From positions 1-64,000 of the forward strand of contig JALTZJ010000015.1 in NCBI GenBank assembly GCA_027046245.1: 64,000 nt of DNA. The letters are read 5' to 3'. Position 1 is the first letter of the stretch, and each line of letters opens with the position of its first letter. Shown here piece after piece: positions 52,047-61,447 of the stretch. Below the pieces are notes generated by a model. It was not told the origin of the DNA. It saw only the letters and a list, made by a program, of their open reading frames with translations, and made no database searches. A program made the translations under genes and the position numbers. Source of the stretch: Acidilobaceae archaeon (GTDB taxonomy: Archaea > Thermoproteota > Thermoprotei_A > Sulfolobales > Acidilobaceae).

Positions 52047-53237
52047 TTGGCCGCGAAGCAGCAAGTAGAGTGCGTCAAGGAGGGCAATTATATCAGAGTC
52101 CCTAAGGGCCTTGTGAACGTTATAGTGGATGAGACTAAGATTAGCGGCGTCGACCCCAAGGGCGAGGCAACAATATACAGGGGCTACACGATAGAGGATA
52201 TAGGGGAGCACGCTAGCTTCTACGAGGCGACGCACCTAATCCTCTATGGCCGCCTGCCCTGCGATGAAGAGTTGAAGGAGATTAAGGCTAAGATAGACAA
52301 GTATAGGGGCATGGTCCCCGAGAAGATCTTCGACGCGCTGAAATACGTGCCAGCTACTCACCCAATGTACTATGGAATCTATGGAGTAAGCCTCCTAGGT
52401 CAGTACTATGCTCCCGACTGGCGCTTCGACGAGGACTTCCTCTACGACCACGCCCTCAGGGTGACGGCGCAGCTCCCAGTAATATTCGCTGCAGGCTGGC
52501 ACCTAGCAAGGAACGGCACCTTCTACAGGCCCGACCCCACCAAGGACCACGCATGGGACGTACTACGCATGATCATAGGCAGGGAGCCCAGCGAGATCGA
52601 GGCGAGAGCCTTCGAGTCAACCCTAGTACTATACATGGACCACGGCTTCAACGCCTCAACCTTCACGGTTAGGGTAATAGCCAGCACCCTGAGCGACCTA
52701 TACAGCGCCATAGCAGGCGGCATAGCAGCGCTCAAGGGCCCGCTACACGGCGGCGCCAACGAGAAGGCCATGGAAATGTTCCTAGAGGCCCAGCAGAAGG
52801 CCGAGGCCAAGGGCGTACCGCTATACGAGTACATAGAGGAGTACATCAAGGAGAAGCTAGCCAAGAAGGAGAAGATCATGGGCTTCGGCCACCGCATCTA
52901 CAAGCTCCACGACCCGAGAACAGACGTCGCGAAGAAATACGTAGAGAAGCTGAAGAACGGCGACTACTGGATGAAGGTTATCAAGAAGGCCGAGGAGGTC
53001 ATGTGGAACGAGAAGAAGATACCGGCCAACATAGACCTGTACACCGGCGTACTCTACTACCAGCTAGACATACCGATACCAATGTACACCCCGATCTTCG
53101 CGATGGGCAGGGTAGTCGGGTGGAGCGCCCACTACATAGAGCAGGTACTCAACAACAAGCTAATAAGGCCCACGGAGAAGTACGTAGGCCCTACCGGCCT
53201 CAAGTACGTGCCGCTAGAGGAGCGCTGCAAGAAGTAA
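52047..53237 (+). CDS. gltA: Citrate synthase
   Basis: Condenses oxaloacetate and acetyl-CoA. Catalytic His/Asp residues lie in DHGFNASTFTVR, LKGPLHGGANEKAMEM, MGFGHRIYK and IPANIDLYTGVLYYQL, with the arginine-containing FAMGRVVGWSAHYIEQ. Length 396. The N-terminal block GLVNVIVDETKISGVDP is the archaeal form. Start TTG 52047 lies after GGGGTG. It could also serve as methylcitrate synthase together with the methylmalonyl-CoA pathway. Confidence 0.95.
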   Translation: MAAKQQVECVKEGNYIRVPKGLVNVIVDETKISGVDPKGEATIYRGYTIEDIGEHASFYEATHLILYGRLPCDEELKEIKAKIDKYRGMVPEKIFDALKYVPATHPMYYGIYGVSLLGQYYAPDWRFDEDFLYDHALRVTAQLPVIFAAGWHLARNGTFYRPDPTKDHAWDVLRMIIGREPSEIEARAFESTLVLYMDHGFNASTFTVRVIASTLSDLYSAIAGGIAALKGPLHGGANEKAMEMFLEAQQKAEAKGVPLYEYIEEYIKEKLAKKEKIMGFGHRIYKLHDPRTDVAKKYVEKLKNGDYWMKVIKKAEEVMWNEKKIPANIDLYTGVLYYQLDIPIPMYTPIFAMGRVVGWSAHYIEQVLNNKLIRPTEKYVGPTGLKYVPLEERCKK

Positions 53238-53354
53238 GCTCAAGAAGTAAGACAAAGATTAAGCGGGGGAGGGGCGTAGGGCCCCAGCACATCCCCCACA
53301 ATTTTATTTAAGTATGATACTCTCTATCCCAGTCAAAAACTGTTTCCTTGGTGT

Positions 53355-53804
53355 TTAACCCTTTTTCTTTTCGGCCTCCTCCATGCTGTTAAGGCAGGCG
53401 CCTAGGTTCTTTGCTAGCATTAACAGGAATCCTAGGCCCTTCTGGACGTCCTTGTCGCCCATCATCCTCATGGCGCCGAACATGCCTACCCGCGGGGCCT
53501 TGGCAGGGTCTGTCTGGCTTAGCCCCTTGAAGGTGCAGTACATGGCTTTCTCAGTGTTCATCCTCGCATCAACGAACTCACCTACCTCTAGTTTACCGAT
53601 GCCGCCTGCCACTGCTTGGAGAAGCGCTAGCTGCCTGAAGAGCGTGTAGTCGCTGGTGAACAGCTCTACTAGCTTGTCCCCGCTCTCGGCTATGGCTTTC
53701 AGCCAGCCTAGTAGGCCGCTCTTCTTTAGCATGACGGCTACTTCAATTAGCTCTGCCAGGGCCTCGGCCTCAGCCTCACTTATCCTCTTAGCCGCCTCCG
53801 CCAT
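53355..53804 (-). CDS. DUF1641 protein
   Basis: A 149-residue helical protein with the DUF1641 pattern (ELIEVAVMLKKSGLLGWLKAIAE, RQLALLQAVAGGIGKLEVGEF, GLGFLLMLAKNLGACL). The family is usually found beside sulfide:quinone-oxidoreductase-like flavoproteins or formate dehydrogenases, as here. Its role is unproven; it may help assembly or membrane attachment. It follows the flavoprotein gene by about 24 nt. Confidence 0.82.
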   Translation of the reverse strand: MAEAAKRISEAEAEALAELIEVAVMLKKSGLLGWLKAIAESGDKLVELFTSDYTLFRQLALLQAVAGGIGKLEVGEFVDARMNTEKAMYCTFKGLSQTDPAKAPRVGMFGAMRMMGDKDVQKGLGFLLMLAKNLGACLNSMEEAEKKKG

Positions 53805-53827
53805 CCCATTTCACCCCCTCCACTCCT

Positions 53828-55000
53828 TCACCTCAGGCTGTCAAGCCAGCTCTTGTAGAAGCCCATCTTAAAGAGCCTTGCCAGGCTACTTATAGGTCCT
53901 AGGTAGCACCTGTTGCCCCACTCGTACTTCCCTGTCTCGGGGTTGTAGCGGATCTCGCAGTGGCCCATGAATCCCTTGTCCTTCAAGTAGCCTGCGCAGG
54001 TGGCCGTGGGCATGCTGTACCTCGGGTAGAAGCCTATGAGCTCTGCTAGCAGGTTATTAGTTGCTACTAGGCTGGCGTTGTGGACGAAGACTCCTGCGAG
54101 GCTTATTCCTGCGGGCATCATGCTGTGCTCCCCCACCATATACACATTGTCGTAGTCTGGATGCTGGAATGTTGGCGCCTTTGCCGGGGCGAACCTGGGG
54201 TCCTGCTTCCAGACGAAGCCCTCACTCTTCTTCAGGGGCTCGGGCAGGCCTGGCGGCGGGATCTTTATTAGCAGGTCGAACTTTTCCTCCACGTTGGCGG
54301 TTCTCACGACATTGTTGGCCACGTCGACCTCCTGGGTGCCCTTGTGTACCACGTACTCGACGCCTAGCTCGTCAAAGGCGTCGAACCACATCTTATGGAG
54401 GTCCTTGCCCAGCGGGGTCACGGGCTTGGGGTCGGGCGTCAACACGGTTACCTCCGCCTTTATCCCGGCATTCCTGAAGCTCGTCGCCAGCACGGTGGCG
54501 GCCTCGTAGGGGTAGATGCCGCATCGGTATGGGGCCTCGGGTATGAATATCACGAGCTTGCCTCCCTTGAAGCGGCGCAGCGCCTCCCTCAGCTTCACAG
54601 CTCCCTCTAGATCGTAGTTGTGATAGCCGGCCTCGGCCAGGCCAGGGTACTTGTTCCACTCATAGCTGGTGCCTAGCGCCACTATTAGGTAGTCGTAGTC
54701 TAGTCTCCTGCCGCTGGCGGTTATCACAGTGTGATTCGCCGCATCTATCCTATCGACCGGATCTACCAGGACGTTGACTCCGTAGTATTTGCCTAGGTTC
54801 TCTATAGGGGCGTAGGTCTCCTCGGGAGCTGCCTCCCCCATGGCTACGTCGAAGAAGAGCGGGGGCATGTAGTGGCGGCTCTCCTTCGTTACAAGAGTTA
54901 CCTCTACGTCGAGCCCATTCTTCTGCGCCTCGCTCGATATTATCTTCGCTGATGCTACTCCGCCGACGCCGCCACCGATTATGACTACCTTCTTGGCCAA
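53828..55000 (-). CDS. sqr: Sulfide:quinone oxidoreductase-like flavoprotein
   Basis: FAD protein with an N-terminal dinucleotide site VVIIGGGVGGVASAKII and the second motif DYLIVALGTSYEW. SQR-type cysteines are in PYRCGIYPYEAATV and, in the C-terminal part, TATCAGYLKDKGFMGHCEIRY. The FAD-binding end has VYMVGEHSMMPAGISLAGVF. It probably oxidises sulfide and reduces membrane quinone on the cytoplasmic face; the C-terminal RLFKMGFYKSWLDSL helix would attach to the membrane. Minus-strand TATA-like sequence lies near 55050-55060. Confidence 0.87.
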   Translation of the reverse strand: MAKKVVIIGGGVGGVASAKIISSEAQKNGLDVEVTLVTKESRHYMPPLFFDVAMGEAAPEETYAPIENLGKYYGVNVLVDPVDRIDAANHTVITASGRRLDYDYLIVALGTSYEWNKYPGLAEAGYHNYDLEGAVKLREALRRFKGGKLVIFIPEAPYRCGIYPYEAATVLATSFRNAGIKAEVTVLTPDPKPVTPLGKDLHKMWFDAFDELGVEYVVHKGTQEVDVANNVVRTANVEEKFDLLIKIPPPGLPEPLKKSEGFVWKQDPRFAPAKAPTFQHPDYDNVYMVGEHSMMPAGISLAGVFVHNASLVATNNLLAELIGFYPRYSMPTATCAGYLKDKGFMGHCEIRYNPETGKYEWGNRCYLGPISSLARLFKMGFYKSWLDSLR

Positions 55001-55103
55001 AATTTATCACCCCGGCACGAAACCTACTCAATAGCTTTTCAAGTGCCTATATACTTTTAAAAAGTTCAAAGTTAATATGGCATAAATACAGATTATTCCA
55101 ATA

Positions 55104-55991
55104 TTAGAATATATATGAATAAATATTGTCGTGGTACGCTAGTAGGCCTAAGGCAGCCGCTATAACATCTAGAACAGAACCGGGATTCCAGCCCCGAGGC
55201 CTCCACAAGCTGTCGAGCCACTCAACAGCCTCCCTAACCCCCCTATCCCGGGCAAGCTCGAGGGCCCTGCTGGCCTCAGCGATGCTCTGAAGATACGCCC
55301 TCCCGCCATACTTTTGATATATCAGCGTGTCGCCCCACTCGGCCAGCCCTTTGAGTATAGCCCAGAGAACAGCCTCCTCGAATCCCTCCCCTTCACCTAG
55401 CTTCCCCTTTATAATGCTTGCAGCCTCGAGGGTCCGCGGGTAGCCCCCAGCAATCTCCCCGTGAACAACATCCCAGTCGGCGCCGCGGAGCAGCGAGGCG
55501 AGGTCAATGCTAGCCTCTCCCGGCCTTGACGCGTCGGGGAGCGGCCCCTCGTAACGACCCAGATGGCTAGGCCCTAGCACGGATAGCACCTCAAGATAGA
55601 GCCTAGCCTCCTCGACGCCGCTACACTTCAAGGCAAACCTAGTAGCTTCAAGAGCATGCTCAACCCTGCCCCGTGGAGCGCTAGCGGAGGCTGCAGCGAG
55701 GGGGAGGACCAGCATGAAGCTTCCAAGAGCCACATTAGACTTGAGCCTAGGAGCAACCATACTCTTATAGAGGCTCAGCCCCCTAAGGAGGGGCCTCCCG
55801 CTGCAGCCCTTCAGGGCAGCATTACAAGCCTCTACTAGTATCGGCGTCACCAGGGTAGCATGGGCAGCGAAGGAGAACACGTTCTTATCGCTATGACTAG
55901 CAAGCCTGGTTACTGCACCAGGCTTAGGGTGCACTAGGGGTTCTAAGTGGAGGCCTGTCGCTAGCAGAGCAGCTCTACTGCACTCGTCCAT
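55104..55991 (-). CDS. CitG/MdcB-like triphosphoribosyl-dephospho-CoA synthase family
   Basis: The family (COG1767) makes the prosthetic-group precursor of citrate or malonate lyases in bacteria. Matching blocks are LEPLVHPKPGAVTRLASHSDK, NVALGSFMLVLPLAAA and GGYPRTLEAASII. No citrate lyase gene is nearby, so the archaeal role may differ. The gene is single, with ATG 55991 in front of an ACGGTGCAC-type region. Family length is normal (295). Confidence 0.75.
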   Translation of the reverse strand: MDECSRAALLATGLHLEPLVHPKPGAVTRLASHSDKNVFSFAAHATLVTPILVEACNAALKGCSGRPLLRGLSLYKSMVAPRLKSNVALGSFMLVLPLAAASASAPRGRVEHALEATRFALKCSGVEEARLYLEVLSVLGPSHLGRYEGPLPDASRPGEASIDLASLLRGADWDVVHGEIAGGYPRTLEAASIIKGKLGEGEGFEEAVLWAILKGLAEWGDTLIYQKYGGRAYLQSIAEASRALELARDRGVREAVEWLDSLWRPRGWNPGSVLDVIAAALGLLAYHDNIYSYIF

Positions 55992-56162
55992 GACCCGTTA
56001 ACCCTTCAACACGGTGCACTACTAGGCCTAGACTCAACGAGGTTACTAGGGCCCGTCTAGGCCTTAAAGCGATGAAAACTCTCCCGTGAGGGCCCCTTAG
56101 ATTAACACTAACCTGCGCACCGCTACTCTCTCCCTGGGAAACTAGGGCTGGTGTAAGGGACC

Positions 56163-56459
56163 TTGAACGAGGATTGGTGCAGTACCGTGGATAAGCTCTC
56201 AGCTCTTGCCCGTCTAGAGCTGGGCGGCGATGAAAGGGAGAGGATGTGCAGGGAGGTAAAGGTTATAGCAGAGTATTTGAGGGGCGTGGGCGAAGCCCTC
56301 AAGGGCGTCGAGGCCGAGCCACTCTACCACGTGTGGGAGGAGGAGAGCTGGCTCAGGCCCGGAGGAGAGCGTGAGCCTGTTGATCTAGCCTGGGTTGTAG
56401 GCAGTGATAGGGTCGACGAGGAGGGCCGCTTGAAGGTGCCATGGAGGGAGGTGAAGTAG
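56163..56459 (+). CDS. gatC: Asp/Glu-tRNA amidotransferase subunit C
   Basis: Small subunit of the transamidase that makes Gln- or Asn-tRNA. Pattern VDKLSALARLELGGDERER, LRGVGEALKGVEAEPLYHV and a C-terminal end that would wrap the amidase. TTG 56163. It is 3 nt before gatA in a gatC-gatA-gatB operon. Confidence 0.9.
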   Translation: MNEDWCSTVDKLSALARLELGGDERERMCREVKVIAEYLRGVGEALKGVEAEPLYHVWEEESWLRPGGEREPVDLAWVVGSDRVDEEGRLKVPWREVK

Positions 56460-56462
56460 GCG

Positions 56463-57905
56463 GTGCACAGGACCCCAGGAATAGCGGATCTCCTATACGC
56501 CTACGCTAATGGCGACATGGATCCGGTGGAGCACGCAGCTAGGGTGCTAGAGGAGATAAGGCGCTGGGAGCCTAAGGTTAACGCCTTCATATCCCTAGAG
56601 GATCCGGAGCTAGTGCTTGAGGCCGCAGAGGATGCCGGAAAGAGGTGGAAGAGGGGGGAGGCGAGGCCCCTAGAGGGAATACTAGTAGGAGTAAAGGACA
56701 ACATATCCACAAGCTTCCTACCTACAACCGCTGCCTCTAGAATGCTAGACCCCTACGTGCCACCCTACAACGCCACAGTAGTAGACCGCCTCCTAGAGAG
56801 GGGCGCCATAATCCATGGAAAACTAAACCTAGACGAGTTCGCCATGGGCAGCACAGGCGAGTTCAGCGCCTTCGGCCCCACAAGGAACCCTTGGAGCCTT
56901 GATAGGGTGCCCGGCGGGAGCAGCAGCGGCAGCGGGGCATGCCTGGCATACGCGGGCTGCGACGGAGCCCTGGGGAGCGATACAGGCGGGAGCGTCAGGC
57001 TACCAGCAGCCTACACTGCAACAGTGGGGCTAAAGCCCACATACGGCCTCGTCTCTAGAAGGGGCCTTATACCCTACGGGAACAGTCTCGAGCAGATAAG
57101 CCCCATGGCGAGGAGCGTGCGCGATGTAGCACTGCTACTTGAAGCAATAGCGGGCTGGGATCCCGGCGACGCCACTAGCCTAAGAACCGAAGCCCCTAGC
57201 CTCTCGGGCCTCAAGCCGGCGGAGCCAGGCGAGGTTAGGGTCTGCGTGCCGCGCGGGCTGCCAGAGCTCGCCGAGGAGCCTGTCAGAAAGGCGTTCTACT
57301 CGCTCCTCGAGAGGCTTGAATCCGAGGGAGCCAGTGTTGGCGAGGTCGAGATGCGCGGTGTGGAGAGAGCGCTGCCCGCATACTATACTATAGCTCTTGC
57401 AGAGGCCGCTAGCAACCTAGCAAGGTATGACGGCACCCTGTACCCTATGAGGGGCGAGAGCGGCGAGTACTGGCGCTACATAGCCCAGGCTAGGGGCAGG
57501 GGCTTCGGATTCGAGGTAAAGAAGAGAATACTAATGGGCGTCTACGTTCTTAGTGAGGGCTACAGGGATGAGTACTACGTAGCAGCCACTAGGCTCAGGA
57601 GGCTCGTTAGAGACGAGGTACTCAGGGCTACTAGGGGTTGTATACTGGCTACGCCTGCGAGCCCCGTGATGCCGCCCAGACTGGGGGAGAGGATAGGGGA
57701 CCCACTCAAGCTCTACGCTATGGACGCTTACACCGTTATAGCAAACCTAGCCGGGGTGCCGGCTCTAGTGCAGCCAGCGGGCTTCCACGAAGGGCTGCCC
57801 ATAGGGGTTCAGTTCATGGCTGGAAGGCTAGGCGAGCCCCAGCTCATCAGGCTAGGGCTCCTAGTTGAGGAGCTTACAGGTCTAGCGGAGGTGGTAGCGG
57901 GATGA
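56463..57905 (+). CDS. gatA: Asp/Glu-tRNA amidotransferase subunit A
   Basis: Amidase that releases ammonia from glutamine or asparagine. Catalytic Lys in [15 protein letters not shown], the cis-Ser/Ser pair in [10 protein letters not shown] and [12 protein letters not shown], the nucleophile region. The C-terminal end is [16 protein letters not shown] and [16 protein letters not shown] 56463. It overlaps gatB by four bases. Confidence 0.95.
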   Translation: MHRTPGIADLLYAYANGDMDPVEHAARVLEEIRRWEPKVNAFISLEDPELVLEAAEDAGKRWKRGEARPLEGILVGVKDNISTSFLPTTAASRMLDPYVPPYNATVVDRLLERGAIIHGKLNLDEFAMGSTGEFSAFGPTRNPWSLDRVPGGSSSGSGACLAYAGCDGALGSDTGGSVRLPAAYTATVGLKPTYGLVSRRGLIPYGNSLEQISPMARSVRDVALLLEAIAGWDPGDATSLRTEAPSLSGLKPAEPGEVRVCVPRGLPELAEEPVRKAFYSLLERLESEGASVGEVEMRGVERALPAYYTIALAEAASNLARYDGTLYPMRGESGEYWRYIAQARGRGFGFEVKKRILMGVYVLSEGYRDEYYVAATRLRRLVRDEVLRATRGCILATPASPVMPPRLGERIGDPLKLYAMDAYTVIANLAGVPALVQPAGFHEGLPIGVQFMAGRLGEPQLIRLGLLVEELTGLAEVVAG

Positions 57906-59347
57906 AGGCTAGGATAGGCCTAGAGATACACGTGCAGCTCAGCGAGGCAGGCACGAAGCTCTTCTGCAACTGTGACAGCGAGTACAGGCGGTACAGGCCC
58001 AACGAGAACGTGTGCCCAGTGTGCCTCGGCCTCCCAGGCGCCCTTCCCGTGCCGGGTAAGAGGCCAGTGGAGCTAGCCCTAGCAGCCGCTCTAGCCCTGA
58101 ACTGCGAGCCCCCACGGGCCCTCGTATTCACGAGAAAGCACTACTTCTACCCCGACCTGCCGAAGAACTACCAGATAACACAGTTCGAGAAGGTAGGCGG
58201 CTCCCCAGTCTGCACCGGGGGCTACCTGGATTACCTGAGTCCCGACGACTGGGAGTGGAGGCGTGTAAGGATACGCAGGATAAACCTCGAGGAGGACCCA
58301 GGGAGGACTAGCTATGAGGGCAGCATACTCTCTAGTAGATACGCCTATGTAGACTATAACAGGAGCGGCGTACCGCTACTGGAGATAGTGACTGAGCCCG
58401 ACCTAAAGAGCCCCAGGGACGCCAGAGTCATGGTGGAGTACCTGCTCCTCACCCTAGAATACCTAGGCGCCACTAATCCTAGGCTCGAGGGCGTCTTCCG
58501 GGTAGACGCCAACGTTAGCCTCGAAGGCGGGGAGAGGGTCGAGATCAAGAATATAGGCTCCACTCTAGACGTAGAAAGGGCGCTACGCTACGAGATAAAC
58601 AGACAGAGGCTCGTGCTTGAAAGAGGGGGCAAGGTCGAGAGGGAGACGAGGCACTGGGACGCCGAGAGAGGAGTTACAAAGCCCCTACGCTACAAGGAGG
58701 AGGAAGAAGAGTACCTCTACTTCCCGGACCCGGATCTGCCACCAGTACTTATAACGAGGGACCTCCTGGAGGCCGCGAGAGAGAAGGTCGCAGAGTGGAG
58801 CCCCCGCAGGGTCTACGAGGAGATACTAGGCCTCGGCGTTAAGAGGGAAGTGGCTTGGAGCATAACTAGTGTGCCAGCAGCAGCTAGAACTTACCTAGCA
58901 GGCGTGAAGTCAGGCGGAGACCCAGGAATACTAGCAAGAATAGTAGGGGTGGATCTGAAGGGCGAGCTGAGAGAGCAGGGCCGCGACCCGTATAACCCGG
59001 GTAACTGGCCCGAGCCGGGCAAGCTAGCAGAGCTGAGCAGGCTAGTGGCGAAAGGCGAGTATACATACGATGCTGTGAAGGGGCTAGTACTGCCAAAACT
59101 AGCAGCGAACCCCGAAGCACCACTAGAGGAGCTTCTACCAGAGAAGGTGGAGGATCTTGAACCACTGGTAGAGGAGGTATTAAAGGAGGAGGAGAAAGCA
59201 GTGAAAGACTACCTAGGCGGTAAGAAGAAGGCTCTAAACTACCTGGTAGGCGCCGTTATGAGGAAAGCCAGAAAGAGAGCCCTGGATCCGAGGAGAGCCA
59301 GAGAACTGCTCCTCAAGAGACTAGAAGCAATGAAAACGGGCGCCTAA
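57902..59347 (+). CDS. gatB: Asp/Glu-tRNA amidotransferase subunit B
   Basis: tRNA-binding and kinase subunit. N-terminal catalytic domain: [67 protein letters not shown]-type sequence, LEIVTEPDL and RVDANVSL. The Cys pairs CNC and CPVC bind zinc. The tail domain ends [23 protein letters not shown] 57902 overlaps gatA (ATGA). Confidence 0.95.
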   Translation: MKARIGLEIHVQLSEAGTKLFCNCDSEYRRYRPNENVCPVCLGLPGALPVPGKRPVELALAAALALNCEPPRALVFTRKHYFYPDLPKNYQITQFEKVGGSPVCTGGYLDYLSPDDWEWRRVRIRRINLEEDPGRTSYEGSILSSRYAYVDYNRSGVPLLEIVTEPDLKSPRDARVMVEYLLLTLEYLGATNPRLEGVFRVDANVSLEGGERVEIKNIGSTLDVERALRYEINRQRLVLERGGKVERETRHWDAERGVTKPLRYKEEEEEYLYFPDPDLPPVLITRDLLEAAREKVAEWSPRRVYEEILGLGVKREVAWSITSVPAAARTYLAGVKSGGDPGILARIVGVDLKGELREQGRDPYNPGNWPEPGKLAELSRLVAKGEYTYDAVKGLVLPKLAANPEAPLEELLPEKVEDLEPLVEEVLKEEEKAVKDYLGGKKKALNYLVGAVMRKARKRALDPRRARELLLKRLEAMKTGA

Positions 59348-59440
59348 CAAAGGGGAATTAGGTGTTTAAAGGGCTAGTATTTATTAGAGACTGAAATACC
59401 TGTTTTATACGTGAACCGGTATTCAGAAGCACAGGCGGCC

Positions 59441-59504
59441 CAGATAGACCCACACCCTTGGGGGAGGGGATAAATGCTCCCCCATAGGGGGCTGGGTCTA
59501 TCTG
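59441..59504 (+). promoter_or_regulatory. Large nested hairpin in the cytochrome c leader
   Basis: Outer arms CAGATAGACCCA (59441-59452) and TGGGTCTATCTG (59493-59504) are a perfect 12-bp pair. Inside, GGGGGAG (59460-59466) pairs with CTCCCCC (59477-59483). A TATA-like GTTTTATAC (59402-59410) would start the RNA near 59432, so the hairpin would open the leader of the cytochrome gene (start 59532). Confidence 0.55.
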
Positions 59505-59531
59505 TGTAGGTGCATGGGGGTGGCTTAGGCC

Positions 59532-60137
59532 GTGAAGAGGCAAACTGCAGGCTTGGTCGCGGCGGTCTTGATCCTAGGTGTCGCTGTAGCCTTCAGTCAG
59601 CTAGTGGCCACGGCTCAGGTAAGCGAGCAGGAGGCCATGCAGATATTCCAACAAATAGGTTGTGTCAGTTGTCACAATGGTGCAGTAGCTCCTGACTGGA
59701 ACGGCACGCTAGAGATGCTGCAGAAGGTGCAGACCGATTATGGAGGCGACATAGATGCATTCGCCAGGGATGTCAACTACTTCGGCAGGAAAGGAGCCTT
59801 CAACAGCTGGAACGAGCTAATGGCCGTGATGGCGCAGAACGTTGGTAAAACCCTAGACGACCCTGACATACAGAAGCTAAACGAGTTCTTCCTAGCCTAT
59901 GCTGGTGTCCAGGCTGGTGAAGGTCAACAGGCGGAGCAGCCCGCTGAGACCCAGACACAGCCACAACAGGAGCAGCCACAAGAGCAGCAACCAACCGAGG
60001 CACCAGCTCAGGAGCAGCCCGCCCAGGAGCAGCCGGCAGAGGAGGGTAAGGGCATACCTTTCGGCCTAGCAGTAGCTATCGCAGTAATCATAACACTCGT
60101 TGTAGTAGGAGCAGCATACTTCTTCACCAGGAAGTAG
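59532..60137 (+). CDS. Membrane-anchored monoheme c-type cytochrome
   Basis: 201 residues: a signal peptide (about 1-28), one heme motif CVSCH (C44, C47, H48), a small helical heme domain to about residue 125, a Gln/Glu/Pro/Ala-rich spacer (126-172) and a C-terminal membrane helix (176-198) ending TRK. It is exposed outside the cell and tethered. c-type cytochromes are uncommon in Crenarchaeota. Its place before CuA subunit II suggests it donates electrons to the oxidase. Start GTG 59532 after GGGGGTGG. Confidence 0.88.
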   Translation: MKRQTAGLVAAVLILGVAVAFSQLVATAQVSEQEAMQIFQQIGCVSCHNGAVAPDWNGTLEMLQKVQTDYGGDIDAFARDVNYFGRKGAFNSWNELMAVMAQNVGKTLDDPDIQKLNEFFLAYAGVQAGEGQQAEQPAETQTQPQQEQPQEQQPTEAPAQEQPAQEQPAEEGKGIPFGLAVAIAVIITLVVVGAAYFFTRK

Positions 60138-60531
60138 ATAACTAGATGCCTGGAGAGAGGGGCAGGGACACTGTTAGCGGGACTCGGAAGGACTAATCCT
60201 AGTTTTTATCTATCAGAGCAACATGGTTATAGTTTAGAATTCATGCTTCCCCATATAAACTATTAACTTTCATGTTTCTATGATGTAGGTGTTTTCCCTG
60301 AGAGCAGCTAGTACGGTATAGAAGTATAGAATTATTTAGGTATGTGTCTTTTAGGATAAGAGGAGGGTAGTACCTTCTGTATTATCAGCGGAGGTGGTGG
60401 CGGTAATCACTGTCTTGGGCTTAAGTAGTGGTATGTATTTGCTGCGGGGCTAAAGCAAAATTTATAGTCAAACACTGTAAAACCAGGATTTCCGGGGTGG
60501 GCTCTCCAGGTAAGTGGGGTGAAGTAAAGCG
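60138..60531. other. 394-nt gap with terminator-like hairpin and oxidase promoter
   Basis: ACTA-ATCC-TAGT then a five-T run (about 60194-60208) looks like a terminator after cytochrome c. A TATA-like AAATTTATAG (60457-60466) lies upstream of the oxidase genes, with start near 60490. Elsewhere, only an unlikely 19-codon frame at about 60395 is seen. Confidence 0.4.
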
Positions 60532-60669
60532 TTGGCCGGGAAGAGTGAGAAGCCTATCAGTGGGAGGGCTGCACTCACACTTATGACTCTCTGGGCGTTC
60601 GTCCTCGTAGCTGCGTGGATCACTGTAGCCATTATTATGGCTAAGAGGGGATGGTTCTATGGCGCATGA
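60532..60669 (+). CDS. Small single-span oxidase-associated protein (45 residues)
   Basis: TTG 60532 opens AGKSEKPISGRAALTLMTLW..., with one membrane helix (about 14-36) and a C-terminal AKRGWFYGA. Small subunit IIa-type proteins like this are encoded just before subunit II in ba3-type oxidases, such as that of Thermus. Its last codons overlap the ATG of subunit II by 11 nt, so the two are coupled. Ribosome-binding GGGGTGAAG lies about 12 nt upstream. Confidence 0.65.
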   Translation: MAGKSEKPISGRAALTLMTLWAFVLVAAWITVAIIMAKRGWFYGA

Positions 60670-61240
60670 ACGCGAAATGGTATATGAGTATGCATGGATT
60701 ATGATAATCATAGCGGTCATAGCAGGGTTCATAGCAAGCCTAGCATACTACAGCTTTGCTTTAAATGTTAACCCGGCGTGTAAAGCCACTTTAGCCACGC
60801 CGGACCAGCTAGAGGACTTCAAGAAGAAGGCCTTCGAGAACCCAGTAGTAGAAGTAGCGCCAGGAGTCTACGAGGTCTATATACTCGCTAGGCAATACAC
60901 ATTTATACCCAATCAGATAGTGCTGCAGGATCCGAAGCTCATTAAGTTCTACATTGTGAGTGAGGACGTGATCCATGGCTTCGAAGTGGTAGGAACCAAT
61001 GTTAACGTAATGGTATTCCCAGGATACATAGCGGAGTTAGCTTGGGAGCCGCCGAAGAACGCGCAGGGAGAGTATCTGATCGTGTGCAATGAGTACTGCG
61101 GCGTTGGTCACCAGTTCATGAAGGCCAAGCTAGTAATAGAGAAAAGTGGAGAAGCCCTACAGGCAGATGAGGATCAAAGCATAATAGAGAAGATAGTAGA
61201 CATCGTAGCCCTAGGAACCACAGCTTATTCTATACCATAA
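60659..61240 (+). CDS. coxB: Heme-copper oxidase subunit II with CuA site (ba3-like)
   Basis: Receives electrons from cytochrome c into the binuclear CuA centre. One N-terminal membrane helix (about 10-32), then a cupredoxin domain with all CuA ligands: H106 in VIHGFEV, C143 and C147 in CNEYCG, H151 and M154 in GHQFM. Single-helix topology and 193 residues fit ba3-type subunit II. The C-terminal extension of about 30 residues is unusual but poorly structured. Subunit I is not in the window. Confidence 0.93.
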   Translation: MAHEREMVYEYAWIMIIIAVIAGFIASLAYYSFALNVNPACKATLATPDQLEDFKKKAFENPVVEVAPGVYEVYILARQYTFIPNQIVLQDPKLIKFYIVSEDVIHGFEVVGTNVNVMVFPGYIAELAWEPPKNAQGEYLIVCNEYCGVGHQFMKAKLVIEKSGEALQADEDQSIIEKIVDIVALGTTAYSIP

Positions 61241-61310
61241 CGTATCTCTTCAACTCTAACATTAAATTAGTTTTAATTATTATTATCTAGGTTAAATAAA
61301 CCGTGCCGCG

Positions 61311-61320
61311 CTATATAAAT
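61311..61320 (+). promoter_or_regulatory. Promoter for the 32-codon frame and sco
   Basis: CTATATAAAT. The expected start is near 61341, only 8 nt before the ATG at 61349. Confidence 0.5.
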
Positions 61321-61348
61321 ACAGCAATTCTAGTATTAAGCGATCCGC

Positions 61349-61447
61349 ATGAAGATACTGTATTTAACCGTTCTAATTACTAATGGATATATGTATGGGC
61401 CTGTTAGGCTCTATGCTTGTGCTAAATTAGTGCGGCTTACCGGGTGA
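61349..61447 (+). CDS. Possible 32-residue leader peptide before sco
   Basis: ATG 61349 opens MKILYLTVLITNGYMYGPVR... with a hydrophobic first half and a basic end. The TGA at 61445-61447 overlaps the GTG of sco (GTGA at 61444-61447), a typical coupling junction. The promoter lies right before it with nearly leaderless spacing. It may be a real peptide or only a coupling device. No family is recognised. Confidence 0.4.
   Translation: MKILYLTVLITNGYMYGPVRLYACAKLVRLTG

Noticed and set aside
60395-60453. 19-codon hydrophobic frame with a good ribosome-binding sequence
   Set aside because: Too short to support without conservation data.
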